DNA from: Tubiluchus corallicola
Taxonomy: Eukaryota > Priapulida > Priapulimorpha > Priapulimorphida > Tubiluchidae
Length of the DNA stretch: 64,000 bases
Direction: 5' to 3'
NCBI GenBank assembly: GCA_030141605.1
Contig: JAQGDQ010000016.1
Location: 1,132,999 to 1,196,998, forward strand
Each line of letters starts with the position of its first letter. Within the stretch, counting starts at the first letter, position 1. Made by a program: the position numbers and the translations under genes. Below are positions 35,659-54,266 of the stretch, one piece after another. Below the pieces are notes generated by a model. That model was given only the letters and a program-made list of their open reading frames with translations, made no database searches and had not been told where the DNA came from.

Positions 35659-35959
35659 TTCCATTTCGTTTTACATTTTATTATGGAAACTGCCGTACAC
35701 AGCTCATCCTTACATTATGCCCCACATTGCTGGTACCGTGCAACCGAGAAAGCACTTTGCAAAACGGTTTTATGAAATTCCATGTAGCATGTAAAAATAG
35801 TAGAACCTCGACAATTAAATTTGTAACCAAACATACGTTAAATGCCGTAAACTCAATAATGTTTTTCAACTTGTATAAAACTGTTATAAAAATAATGTAC
35901 CCTGAAAGATGTACATTTTCATGTATTATCTCGTAAGATTATGAAAGGCAGCTAACGAT

Positions 35960-35965
35960 AATAAA
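35960..35965 (+). promoter_or_regulatory. Possible poly(A) signal of the Ly6-like gene
   Basis: AATAAA lies about 300 bp after the Ly6-like stop codon. Other AT-rich sites are nearby, so this is a guess. 35966-36714 contains a weak GAT-rich tract near 36280-36440 and no gene. Confidence 0.3.
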
Positions 35966-37387
35966 CTTAACTAAAGACTGCATAAGTTGTATAGAAAATA
36001 CAAATCTTAATTTTTATCAAAGTATCAATTGAGAGAAACGTTAGAATATGTGGGGATCTTTTTAAATTAATTGCTTTGTCTTCTTGTATGAAAATAACTT
36101 CACTACTTTTTTGTTGTTGTCAGTTTTTAATATATTTAATATACTTTTGCTAATAGTCTACTAACTTCTTTTAATTGAATCACTTATGTAACTTGACTGT
36201 ACACGTGTGTTCGAAAATAAATGATGTTAATAATAACAGTTTACCTGCTAGTCATAATGTTGCTGCTTCTGTTACTGGTGCTGCTGATGACGATGATAAT
36301 AATAATGGTGATGACATGATGGCATGTATTATGGCACTGGCGATGATGATGACACGACTGTGATAGTGATGGTGAGAGAGACAGTGATGATGACTGAGAT
36401 TATGGTGATGAAGACGATGAAGACAATGACGAACGGTGATTAATTTCTTCATTTTACTGGCAGCACCAACAATAATTTAGTTAATTTTGAGTTCAGTTTG
36501 GTATCATGATATTATGTTATTAAACTTTAGTAATTCTATTTAGATGTAACCATATTGTAGTATCATTTTACATTAAGAAAGATTATACATTATATTTTGT
36601 GTATACTTAATGTTGCCATAATATTTTGCGATAAATTAAACATAATTTCTTTTTCTCTATGAAAGTTAACATGTTTCCTGACGAATGCTCGCTGGTAAAA
36701 AACATTGGTGTAGCTATTGCTAAAGTGTTTGCCTGTCACGGAAAGGTGCAAAAAAGTGACATTTGAATTACTCAGCACGTATATATTGCTAAAACTTTTG
36801 CTTGACACGGTGATGTACTGTTCAAAGTGACATTTGAATTACTCAGAGCGTATATATTGCTAAAACTTTTGCTTGACACGGTGAGGTACTGTTGAACATT
36901 TGAATCACTCACAGCGCATACATTGCTAAAACTTTCCCCTGTCTCGGTGAGGTTCTGTTGAACATTTGACTCACTCACAGTGCATACATTGCTAAAACTT
37001 TCCCCTGTCACGGTGAGGTACTGTTGAACATTTGAATCACTCACAGCATATACATTGCTAAAACTTTCCCCTGTCACGGTGAGGTACTGTTCAACAATTG
37101 AATTACTCACAGCGAATACATTGCTAAAACTTTTGACTGTCACAGTGAGGTACTGTTGAACATTTTAATCACTCACAGCATATACATTGCTAAAACTTTC
37201 CCCTGTCACGGTGAGGTACTGTTGAACATTTGAATCACTCACAGCGCATACATTGCTAAAACTTTCCCCTGTCACGGTGAGGTACTGTTGAACATTTGAA
37301 TCACTCACAGCGCATACATTGCTAAAACTTTCCCCTGTTACGGTGAGGTACTATTGATTATTTGAATCACTCACAGCGCATACATTG

Positions 37388-43562
<6,175 letters not shown>

Positions 43563-45984
43563 AATAACCCGTTTTTATCTTGATGAATAAACTGCGTTAT
43601 AAAATTTGCAGCAGCTGAAGGTTATTGTACAAATATTGTTGTTAATAAGCGCAAGGAACTTTCTTGTTTGCACATCATTTGTCCCATTGTGGTAAAGCTT
43701 ATTTCCATGTCTTCAATAAAATATATAGCGTCACCTTAGATATTGTCACGTGTGGGTTACGCCTTTTAACGACCGAAAAAAGCGTCAACAGTAGACATGT
43801 TAGCGTGCTGTACTTTCCACAAATGAGATCTTCAGGCAATTTAGAAGTTCCACATGAACGGGCGTTCAGGTTTTGTTCGCCAGCGTCCAAGTGGATTAAG
43901 CTTAACAATTTAACGTGGCTGGGAGGGTCGAGGGAGGCGAACACAAAACAACCTTAGCCTAGACACACGTAAAACTGGCCATCACGTTTTTAAATTATGG
44001 TAAACATGCAGAAATTGAAATCGTAGTTGTTTGAAAGCAGAATTTATTAATGAAGATTCATTTGAGCTCATATATTTCCACTCGAATACCTAATTTTATG
44101 GGTCGCATGTAGCTATAAACTAATATCACCTTTCTGGCTAGTATTACATACTCGTACTATTCTGAATTATTTTTATTTATTTATTTATTTATTTATTTAG
44201 TAAATGTAATTCCCTTTTAGGTAAGTTTAATAAATTACTTGAATTTTTAATTTTTGCTTTTCAGGCAGACAATGGGTTTTGTTGGATGACGTAGAATGTC
44301 AAAAAGGTCACTAAGCCTTCTTTCACGATTACGTTCTACGTCTTTTAATTTAGATTTACGTCTTTGCAACTAATACGAAAATATTTCTCACCAGCCGAAT
44401 AATATTGATTGCAACAAGCTAAATCAGATTTTGACGAAACTAAGAATCAATTTTCGCCATCTTTAAAATGTAACAAATGAATACGTTTAATTGTCGCTGA
44501 TTCACAATTGAATATATTGTGCAAAATAAAATTTATTACAGGAAAAACAGTGTTAAAACTAATATATTTTTTGTAGTTTGCCACACTAAAACGTAACATT
44601 GTGATACAAAATTAATAATTATGACTGGAATGAAAGAAGATGCGCCACGTGGTCTATGTGAAGTGCAGAAATCACAACTTGGCATCGCAAAAATTCCAAT
44701 CTTGCTTGTCATTGTCTTTACGGCTATTGTTCAATCGGAAAACTGTACTTCCTCCCAATGTTTCCTCTATTATCCACGTCAGGCACATGAACTTCACCAC
44801 TGTCCTTTTTTGCTAAACACAAAAGAAACAAAATTATGTTTTATAAAACTTAAATTATTATTTTTAAAAATTACACATTCCTGATACGCCATTTTCAAAT
44901 TGCCAAAAATAATCTGTTAAACTAAATTTTGTTTTCTAAACTCTAGTTTGTAATAATTAATGCAACAATAAGTGTTTTTGGAATGGCCGTAAAAGTTCCT
45001 TCTATAATCTATTCGTTCAATTTAATTGAAATTTATAAAAGTAGGCATTTGCGTTTTTGTGCTCGTCAGACATGCTTTTATAATATCATGCTGATTTTGA
45101 AAAAAATTGAATCCAAATTTTATTTTTGAAGAAAATTTGAATCCAAAAAGCAAATTTTACTTTTGCACAGGCTTCACCCACACTTTTGTGTAGCGCTTTT
45201 ACTAAAACGTATTCTCGCGTTTAAAGTTGAAAAAACAAAAAAACTTAAAGCATTAAAACCAGAAAAAACGCATAAAAATTCTCTCTACCAACGATCGAAC
45301 TATGGGCCTTCAGGTCAAAAACAAATAGTCTCATAACCGCATGATTGAGCTGTGATACAGTATCGGTTTTAAATCTTTTCAAATTTTCCTTCCTATCAAA
45401 TTGTTAATTTGATTAGTGATAATTACTCTCTGTTATTTACATAGTTTTATCTTAGCTCTAATTACTTTTCAGTGCATGCAAGAAGGACATTAATTAGCAC
45501 TGAATTGCGTTATTATTGCTACACAAAAATAAAAACATTCCCATACGAAACCTTCAATTTTTTTCGAAACACTGAAGCTTGTTTCAGACATGTGACCTGG
45601 TGAACGTGCTACAAAAGTACCTGTAGAACACACCTATAATAAATAAAATAAATACGCACACGAGTTAGTTATTTAGCAACAGTCAAGAACCGTTAGTTAA
45701 AAAATAACGAGTTAATAACAACAATTTTTAACAATAAGTTAATAACACGAATTTTCCTATCTTTACTTAAGTAAATGTTTTTCTTACGTTTTAAAGGACA
45801 AGAAAAGGTGTACCTGAAGCAGGTTTCAGAAAAATCGCCTTAAAAAATTATATTACTTTATAGCAATTTTATGCCTATATCTTACTCGCACTGAAAGTAA
45901 TTTTGATTTGTTTTCATTTTAAATTTCCCGCAATACTATTCCGAAGTCGCCATTACATGACGTCATGCACCAAACGTAAATCAA
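43563..45984. other. No confirmed gene; (TTTA)n at 44169-44199 and one weak secreted-protein candidate
   Basis: A plus-strand frame at 44621-44884 encodes MTGMKEDA, then a hydrophobic run (IPILLVIVFTAIVQS) and NCTSSQC. It could be the first exon of a secreted protein, but I see no convincing donor or second exon. Nothing else was recognised apart from the tetranucleotide run. Confidence 0.3.
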
Positions 45985-46975
45985 GGGAAGAAAAGGCAAT
46001 GTTAAATTATATCTCAAAAGACTTTCCGTGCAAATCTATATTACTTAGATTTTCGCTTACCTGCTAGAGAGATTTATGTAACTAGAAAAGAAAATTATTA
46101 ATTATTTAAAATGTTTTCACCAATTGGTAAAATGTAGCTGACTCACCCTACAGGGTGCACCACTCACTAACAAAAAAACGTATTTTTAATCTTATTGACA
46201 AGACATAGTAATTTTAAATTTTATTTAGTTAGTGACTTGCGCGCTACGAATGCTCTGATTATTTTTTCAAACTTTACAAAATGTTATCTAAACTTGTTTC
46301 AAATGACCTGTCGTGAAAATGGCTGCGTCTAACGGTCATCGCGGGAGTTTAAATTTACAGGTTTTATACAGCGTGACTGCCGATTGAAGTCCTGCATGCA
46401 AAAAGGCAGCATGTAAGCGAAACAAAATTTCAAAACGAATTTTTCAAGCTTTATGTTTATGAAGGGTTCTCTTGTGCTTTAAGCACCACACCGCTTGATT
46501 AAGTTCTTTCGGTAGACAATGTTTTGCAGCCTATACTGCCTTATTGCACACAGATGTTATATTAGCAATAATACTGTATAAAACATGTAAATTTAAACTC
46601 CCGCGATGACTGTTAGGCGCAGCCATTTTGACGGTAGATTGTTTGAAACAACTTTAGGTGACATTGTGTGAAGTTTGAAAAAACCATCAGAGAATTCGCA
46701 GCGCACTCTTCTGTTACTAAACAAAAGACTTAATTACTTTACATTACCAATAAAATTAAAAATACGTTTTTGATAACTTAGTGGTGCATACTGGGCTGGT
46801 GAAACACTGACGATTTACCAGTTGGAGCAAACATTTTAAATTGCTAAAAAATTTCTTTTCTAGTTACATAAGTCCCTCAAGCAGGTAAGCGTATAGCTAA
46901 GTAATATAAGTTTGTGTGGAAAGTTTTTGTGAACATTCTTTAAAAATGTTTTTTCTTCCCCTTCAACATTTTTTG
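45985..46975. mobile_element. Large foldback (inverted-repeat) element, about 990 bp
   Basis: The left arm (about 45985-46370) and right arm (about 46583-46975) are reverse complements with moderate divergence. For example, tattacttagattttcgcttacctgct on the left answers agcaggtaagcgtatagcta on the right, and gcgggagtttaaatttaca on the left answers gtaaatttaaactcccgcg on the right. The central 200 bp is unique. There is no coding capacity. A relative containing one arm lies at about 50640-51200. It is probably a foldback-type non-autonomous DNA transposon. Ends and target duplication were not fixed by eye. Confidence 0.82.
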
Positions 46976-47559
46976 CTGTTTCAAGGAAATCAATGTGCAC
47001 CACACGCTTAGCACACATGGAACTAATGGAAGGAATTCAGCCAAACGAGTCAAGAACCAAACTTAGAGTCCTGGTTGCACCATTTGAAAACTAGGGCAGA
47101 GGCGGGCCAAACTGCTGGTGAAATTGAGGAAGCGCTTTTACATCTCCCTGGATATTCTGACATTTGGCACCGCTTCACTTAAACTTTCATAAATACTTTT
47201 TAAGAAAAAGCTTTCTTCCGATTAAAATTTTTCGTCTATAAATGGTAGTACTAAACTAGTCATCTAGATAATTTAGTAAAAAAAGCAAGCGAAGGCAATT
47301 AGCTGATCGAGCGCCCGAAGTTAAGCAACAGCTGATCCTGAGCAGTAAATGAATGGATAATCAATATGAAAATTGGTTCTGCGGCTTCTTCTGCTATATT
47401 TCCCCGGCTCTTTTCCCTGCTGAAGAGAGGTACAATCGCGTCCATCTTAGAGGGCTGTCTTCGATAATAAGCAAGATCCCGTCCAGTCACAACAATTTAT
47501 AATAATCATTTGAACGCACGAAAGAATATTATATTAAAAAGTGTGAAAAATTTCAAACC
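46976..47559. other. No gene recognised
   Basis: Between the foldback element and the tRNA-like pair I see no splice-bounded exon or known domain. Confidence 0.35.
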
Positions 47560-47632
47560 ACCGCTAGGACTCGAACCTAGGACTTATGCTGTCCAGGCAG
47601 CTATACTAGCCGCTACACCACAAAGGCACTTG
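47560..47632 (-). pseudogene. tRNA-like sequence 1 (degenerate)
   Basis: The minus strand reads gtggtgtagcggctagtata and then cctaggttcgagtcctag. The T arm (CTAGG/CCTAG) is intact and the order resembles tRNA-Asp, but the acceptor stem has a mismatch and several G-U pairs and the anticodon stem does not close. Read as a tRNA pseudogene or SINE head. Confidence 0.45.
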
Positions 47633-47749
47633 ACCTACTTGACGGCACGTATGCTACTAGTTGTATATGAATGAGGAATTAAAGTCTACATTGTACCACA
47701 TAGTACAAGATCAATTCTATGAACGCCCGAAAGCTGGTATAAATTATCC

Positions 47750-47815
47750 CTTCATCGGGATTCGAACTCATAACCTACAATCCGGGTTGCTAACCATTAC
47801 GCCACAGAGAGATTT
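47750..47815 (-). pseudogene. tRNA-like sequence 2 (degenerate)
   Basis: The minus strand reads tctctctgtggcgtaatggt and then gagttcgaatcccgat. Acceptor arms TCTCTCT and GAAGGGA pair at six of seven positions, but the T stem and the anticodon loop are abnormal. It lies 120 bp from another tRNA-like sequence in the same orientation. Confidence 0.45.
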
Positions 47816-48389
47816 TTCAGAATAAAAAAAATACACTGGACGATGAAAAAGGTAACTAGCAGGTTGACCTAATTAGCAAACGCCAAAAGACAAGATATTA
47901 GACAGGTTTCCATCATTTGTAAAAAATGTGGCACATGTTTTTCCTTCCATACAGGTGCTGCCAATGAAATTAGTATTCATCAGTTTGTTAGATTTGAGTG
48001 CACGCATGCGCAAGTCAACTCAAAAATAAATGTAAAGACAAGCATAATAATTAGTAAGTTACGGAGGTAACCTTAGTCATCAGAATACCGACCAACCAAA
48101 AGCTGTACTGCCTGTAGATTTTTGCATCAGTAGATTTAGTATAATAAATGCATATTATGTTAAAAGTAATTTTTAATTTTTTTGTGCGTATGCGTTGAGA
48201 AGTTATATTTTGTAATTGAATTTTAATTTTACCTATGTAAATTTTATGTCTTTTATTCACAATTTAAAAAATTAACTCTTGTAATAGTAGTTTAACACTA
48301 TTGCCTACAACAGGCATTGAGTGGTTACACATATAGTATTTTCACGTATTTTATCACACCTGTAAATGTGTAGAACTTATGCAATAAAG

Positions 48390-48439
<50 letters not shown>

Positions 48440-48531
48440 CACTGCTGTGATGGCAGTGCTAATCGTGCAAAGTTAACAGCGCAGTTCACAGCGGGTATTG
48501 CTCTCCTCAATTTTTCCCTAGTTCTTATGCA
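47816..48531. other. Presumed GPCR 3' flank; (TA)n at about 48391-48435
   Basis: Downstream of the first GPCR stop codon on the minus strand. A TA run is the only clear feature. Confidence 0.5.
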
Positions 48532-50425
48532 TTAAATAACAGCATATTTTAAGACTAACAATACCTGAGTGCTATTGGTTAATCTGCCATTGTAGTATTT
48601 AGTGTTCCTGTCGTGTGGATATCGCAATTCGCCGCAGCAGCTCCTGCTTTTCAGGACAGCAATGAAACCCAACCGGAACTTCCGGTTCAGAAATCCGTAC
48701 AGGACCGGATCAATCCCACTATTCGACGTGGATATCCATTGGCATATGGGTATGAGCAGTGCCAGCTGCGCATTGTTATCGGAGACAACTCCAAAATAAA
48801 CAAACGCAAACGTCAAGTACAGTGGCAGCCAACTGAAGGCGAACACCATCACAACGACTAGGACCATTTTTGCAAGTTTGAGCTTCTGTTTTCGAACCAG
48901 CGTTTCCAAGTCACGTGTTTCACCAATCACGGGACGTCGTAAGACGTGCAGAAATATCAAGAAATAGCAAACACTTATGACAGCTAAGGGAACAATGTAG
49001 CACTGCAAAGCTACAACGCACAAGAAGTACCATTTTGCTGCAGCGGGATCGTGCCATCCGAATTCGCCACAAACTGACAGTAATTGACCCTTGAATATTA
49101 TATCTACGGCATCGTAATACAGCAACCAAGGAATGAAGGTCAGGCAGGAATATATCCATATAACAGCAATGAATCGTCCCGCTGCCTTCGTCGTCATCTC
49201 ATACTTCATCGGATAAACAATAGAAATGTATCTGGAAATATAAATCTCATTATTTTTGCAATACAATAATTGCCAACAGGTGTCTCTAGTGAGAAATCCT
49301 TTTCAAGACCAGGGCCGGATTTTAATTTTGTAGGCCCCTGGGTTACAGATACATGAGGCTCCGGCCCCAGTGACAATTAAAAAAAGCGTGAATGTTGGAT
49401 TCTTCAAATCAGCTTATTCAAATTCTACAAAATAATGCCAACATTAGGCCCACGTAGATGGGTGAAAGTTTAACACAACAAAAAGAGAAGAAATATTCTG
49501 ATATTTACAAAATTAAAACATGGAATACATACGAATTACAATAAATTGTAATTTTGTCACAGGAGGTGACCTCAATTCCTCTAAAATTGTGTCATTGTAA
49601 TCAGATTGCTAGTGTATTTGGCAGTATCAATGAGTTCAAATAATGAACAAGAAAACAATTTCAGTGTATTATTACACAGTATATTAATGCATTCTCTAGC
49701 AACTTTTCACAGTAATTTACTTTCACTTAATTTCTGGAGGCCCCTCAACTGGCAAAGGCCCCTGGGCTGCAGCCCATAAAGCCCATGCTCTAGTAACTTT
49801 TCACAGTAATTTACTTTCAGAATCTCTGGAGGCCCCTCAACTGGCAAAGGCCCCTGGGATGCAGCCCATAAAGCCCATGCTCTAGTAACTTTTCACAGTA
49901 ATTTACTTTCACTTAATTTCTGAAGGCCCCTCAGCTGGCGAAGGCCGCTGGGCTGCAGCCCATCTGGTACTGTTAAAGACAATTAATGAGTTTTGAGAAC
50001 TCAGCTGATTCACGGCTGTTTCAACTAGAAAATGCTCACTAAGCAGCATTAGGTTTTATACTGTACTGTGTTATACTAGCTTTAAAAATCTTTGCATGTT
50101 TGTTAGAGATTTCGTCGTCTTTAATATAACATCAATAATTGATTCATTAAACCACCATGCATCGTCTCCCAAAAGACAGTCACCAAACTAATTTTCTTAC
50201 TTATTTAATCGTTGGTAAAGAGCAAACATGACTGACTTATTCCTTATTCATTATATTAAACACTTACTGATTAATAAGACCAGATTTCAAAAGCAAGCCT
50301 CCCTTGCTCGTGTGTATTTGCTTACCTCTCTACAGATATGGTAGCCAGTGTGTTCACGGAAGAGGAAACGGAAACAGCTTGAAGCCAGACAACTGTTTTG
50401 CACGCCCCATCCGAGAACGGATAAC
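48532..50425 (-). CDS. Class A GPCR, neuropeptide-receptor type, TM3-TM7 exons (copy 1)
   Basis: Exons 50425-50326 (100 bp) and 49231-48532. The arginine of the ERY motif is split by a phase-2 intron. The first exon gives YPFSDGACK, with the conserved TM3 cysteine, then WLQAVSVSSSVNTLATISVE. The second continues YISIVYPMKYE (loop 2), TM4, an extracellular loop 2 with the partner cysteine (SVCGEFGW), TM5, and TM6 with FAFSWLPLY. TM7 carries the variant DPVLY in place of NPxxY, followed by LNRKFR and a CC that may be palmitoylated. The pattern fits NPFF/SIFamide/NPY-type receptors signalling through G proteins at the plasma membrane; the ligand is unknown. The acceptor at 50425 is phase 1 and needs an upstream exon with TM1-TM2, which I could not find between 50426 and 54266. 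Confidence 0.9.
49309..49965. repeat. Tandem repeat of about 92 bp and possible transposon end in the GPCR intron
   Basis: Units starting ctctagyaacttttcacagt lie at 49694, 49788 and 49880 (three copies, the last partial), each with gaggcccctcaactggcaaa. At 49309 the text cagggccggattttaa resembles the terminal repeat of hAT elements, but no matching inverted end was found. All of this is inside the intron 49232-50325. Confidence 0.75.
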
Positions 50426-50639
50426 CTTTAAAAGAAAGCTTGTGCTAGCAAACTAGAGTTTAGATCTATTACTGTATTAGTAAGGTACTAATTATATCTT
50501 TTATTTATCATTACTAATTGTTTTGTCTGTATTCAGGTTTTGTGGTTTTCTGCCGAGGAAAGCGCCAGTGATGCAAAGACGACAGATATATTTTATTCAA
50601 ATTTGAAAGTAGCTAATGCAAGAAAACACTTTTCATAAC

Positions 50640-51200
50640 AAAAGTTTAAAAAATCGTCTTGAAATTTTATATCACTTACATGCTGATTGTAAATTAAAGT
50701 ACAAGAGAACACTCTTCATAAATAAAGCTTAAACATCGTCTTGAAAGGTCATATTGCTTACATACTGTCTTATTGCATACAGGGCTTACGTTAACAGTAG
50801 CGCTGTATAGAGCTCGTAAATTTAAACTCCCGCGTTAGGCGCAGTCATTGTAATGTCAGTCGTTTGAAACAAATTTAGATAACATCGCATAAAGTTCGAA
50901 AAAATAATCAGAGCATTTGTAACACGCTCCTCGCTAACTAAGCAAAAGTATAAATTGCTTTACATTATCAATAAGATTAAAAATACGTTTTTGGTGAATC
51001 AGTGGTGCACGCTGGGATGGTGATGCAGTGCCATTCCACTAGTTGTCGCGAGCATTTAAAATTATTAAGAAATTTCTTGTCTAGTTACATTTGTTTTTCA
51101 AACAGATAAGAATGATGCATACAGAAGTAATGTAACTTCATATCATGGAAAGTTCCTAGAGACATACTGTACTTTAAAAACCGTTTTGATTCTCGTTAAA
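50640..51200. mobile_element. Half copy of the foldback element
   Basis: Similar to the right part of 45985-46975 in the same orientation. Shared blocks are gtaaatttaaactcccgcg, taggcgcagycatt, gattaaaaatacgttttt and tagttacat. Only one arm is present. Confidence 0.75.
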
Positions 51201-51944
51201 AAATTTATTATGAGGTTTTCGGTGACCGCATTGGTAATTTTATTTCATGATATGATATGATGTGATTAACATGGTAATGTTATAGCAAAGAATGTTTTTT
51301 ACTATAATGTTTACGAACTGTATTCTGTACAATAATAATTTGCTAATAAAACACGCTTCATTTCGTCAGTCACAAAACAGTTCAGGTCGTGGCATCATCC
51401 TGAATTCTGTTTGTCAGCTAAATCGATCTAGATTCGCCCTGCGTTATGACTTTCACTTAACGCTACACAAATAATTTACATATTTCATTATTGTTGTGAC
51501 TAACCGACTGACTCAATACTATCTGAGGTTAATACAGCGCCCTTTTCGCCTAGAAATATACTGTTTTTTATTTTGTATTAATTTGCATTTAATAATGGAT
51601 AAAGTTACGATGATTTTATGCATGAGATGAGTTTTCTTACTGCAGTTACAAATGTTTGCGGCCTAAAATGTTTCACTGTTTACCTGTGTTTGTCCTGCAC
51701 CTCCTATTAACACCGTGTATTATTTGAAATTAATTAAGATTGAACAAAAGATGGCGCTTCTATCAAAGAATTGAAACTTGAGTAGTTTTGTTACGTTAAC
51801 GCCAGTGACGCACTACAAGTCCTTTTTTGTAACTTTTGTCAGCAAACAATGATGAATTAAGAAAGAATAAATGGCTTCCCATTCTTTGGGGCAAAAATCT
51901 TGTGCATATGTCATAGATAAGAAAAAAATTAAATGTTCAAGCAG

Positions 51945-52440
51945 AAAGTCAGTCTGTGTCACCAGAAAATCATCGACTCTGCCAATCGGTTAGTAGATCA
52001 GCTAACCATCTACTTTTCAACCTGGTAATCGATGAACTGATCTCGAAAGTCGGTTCTCGATTTGGCTATGGGATCGACGAATACCAAGTGGCTATAGTTG
52101 GTTTTACCGATGACCTAGTCCTAATCTCAGCCTCGAAACATGGCATGGGAGTTTTGTTGGAGACAGCCAATGGCTTCTTCACGAAACGAGGTATGACACT
52201 GAACGCCAACAAGTGCAAAGCCATGAAGCTAGTCAAGGCATACCAGCGAAAGGCTATGAAAGTGTTAATAGAGCACACATGGAAGATCTGCCAGACTCCT
52301 ATTCCAATGCTGGGAGTCAGTGATACGTATAAATACCTGAGAATCCCCATGACTGCCAACCTGTCTAGTCAACCAGCTGAGCAAATTTATTTATCAGAGA
52401 GTCCAAAGATATACCATTTGTGCTGGTGCAGCATGTAACC
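51945..52440 (+). mobile_element. Reverse-transcriptase fragment of an R2-like LINE
   Basis: The plus-strand reading gives HLLFNLVIDELISKV, then GFTDDLVLISASKHGM, where the catalytic FADD is mutated to FTDD, then GMTLNANKCKAMKLV and TPIPMLGVSDTYKYLRIP. The order matches the palm and thumb of R2-type reverse transcriptases. The segment before HLLFNL is damaged and there is no endonuclease. Dead copy. Confidence 0.85.
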
Positions 52441-54266
52441 ACTAGCGTGTGTAAAATTTAGAAAATCACGCTTAACTTCTGAGAAAACAAAACAATAATA
52501 ACAGATATGAGATTAATACTGTTTCACTTTTATATTTCACAAATATGAACTTTCACTTCATAAACAATGACGTCAGGATTCGCCAGTTAAAATAATCCAA
52601 TCCAGAAAAATGTGACACATTAATGATAAAACAGTATAGATCTTAAATGTACCACAAAAATACTGGTACTTATGTAAGTGATTTCTAGTGATGTTGACTT
52701 TTCAGCAGTATCAGTCCTGCGTGACTTATAAATGAACAGTCAATCGCAAGGTACAATTATACGAGCTGTCATAGAAGAAATAAACTGGGGAAATAAACCT
52801 GTTAAGCAGTAACTATGACATCAGCTACCGTTCTGTCGGTTTCTCCAATCATTGGCACCTAGTAAGAAAACTACGTCTCTAGGAATGGCAACTTAACTTT
52901 ATGATGCGTCCTTAAATGTCAATACCTTATTTTAAACTAAGTGTAAAGAAAGTGTATCAAAAAATGATGACACTATTTGCAGCAAGATAGAAAACCAAAA
53001 ATGGCAGACGGTAATAACTTTATAATTTTATAACTTTATAACCTAATTTTATAATATCAGCAGTCAATTGACCAAGATACTCATAATGACGAAAGTTTAG
53101 TTCATACTTGATTTAATACTTTTTGCAAGCTATATTATTACTGTCTTGTGTAGGATCTAACTACAATGATACAGAGCCATGTAGTAATGGTTTTTAATTC
53201 ATTTGTTGCCAATTCCAAAACCAAGTACAACATCCGGACAAACTGCAGAGCTGATTCAGTCAAAAGAAGCTGGAAAGTATTGCAACTTTAGAATAGAGAA
53301 TGCACATGAAATATTTCTTACTATCTCATGGTCACATCCCGTAGAGCAGACTAAAAATTATATCGTTAAGCATAATCAATGAAAAACAGTGACAACATAT
53401 GATACCACTAACATCAACATAGACCTAAATCAGACAGTGAGGGCAACTCAAAAAATACACTGGTCTTGAAAATATAATTTTTCAGATTGCTTCAAACTCC
53501 ATTGTGATTTATATCTTCCCTGATACCTGATAACTTAATAACAACATTCAAATATTGCACAAAGGTAACATCACATTATATTAGATAGTGTAATATAACA
53601 GGCAGCTACAACATCGTAAAGATTGCTCATACTGCCAAGTGTTAACTAAACAGGCTACTAAACAAGCCTGCTCAATCCATCAGTTCATTTATTACAAGTA
53701 CACTTCTATATTCCATACTCATTACACTAATGTGTACAATCATTTTCATTGTCAACTAACTTCAACCTAGGCAAGATCAGAAGACAATATTTGGTCACAT
53801 GCTTGTCGCTACAAAATTTTCCAATCGTGAAGACAATAGCACAAGTTTCATTTGCTTTAAAATTGGTGCAATAACATCTTTGAACTTGTGAATGTAATAT
53901 AGCGTGTTTTATACAAATAGTCTGTGATTCACTTCATGACCAAGAGACCATCACAAAATTCGGCTCACATTCCAGTATCTGCAAATAGGATTATGACAAG
54001 TACACTATTTGGGAATAATTTAACAGATGTATTGGTAATCTTGGAAACTAGTCACCATTCGAGTTACAAAGCGAACACATCACACTTAGCCCGCACATTG
54101 TGCAGAAAAACGTTCTCTTGTAAATTTCTCTTCTGTTATTGTTGCTGGTAACAAAAAAGCAGCTCCGTCACATGTAAGAAAAGTACCAAGTAGACGCCAT
54201 CATGCACAACCATCAATGACACTAGCGACATGTGGAGCTGCTTTCAGAAACTCCTCTTCATTTTCT
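52441..54266. other. Presumed 3' UTR/flank of GPCR copy 2; no exon seen
   Basis: I looked here on the minus strand for a TM1-TM2 exon for the downstream GPCR copy 1 and found none. No other gene is recognised. Confidence 0.45.

Noticed and set aside
44621-44884. Plus-strand frame with a hydrophobic segment, possible secreted protein
   Set aside because: No usable donor or partner exon seen; noted only as a weak candidate.
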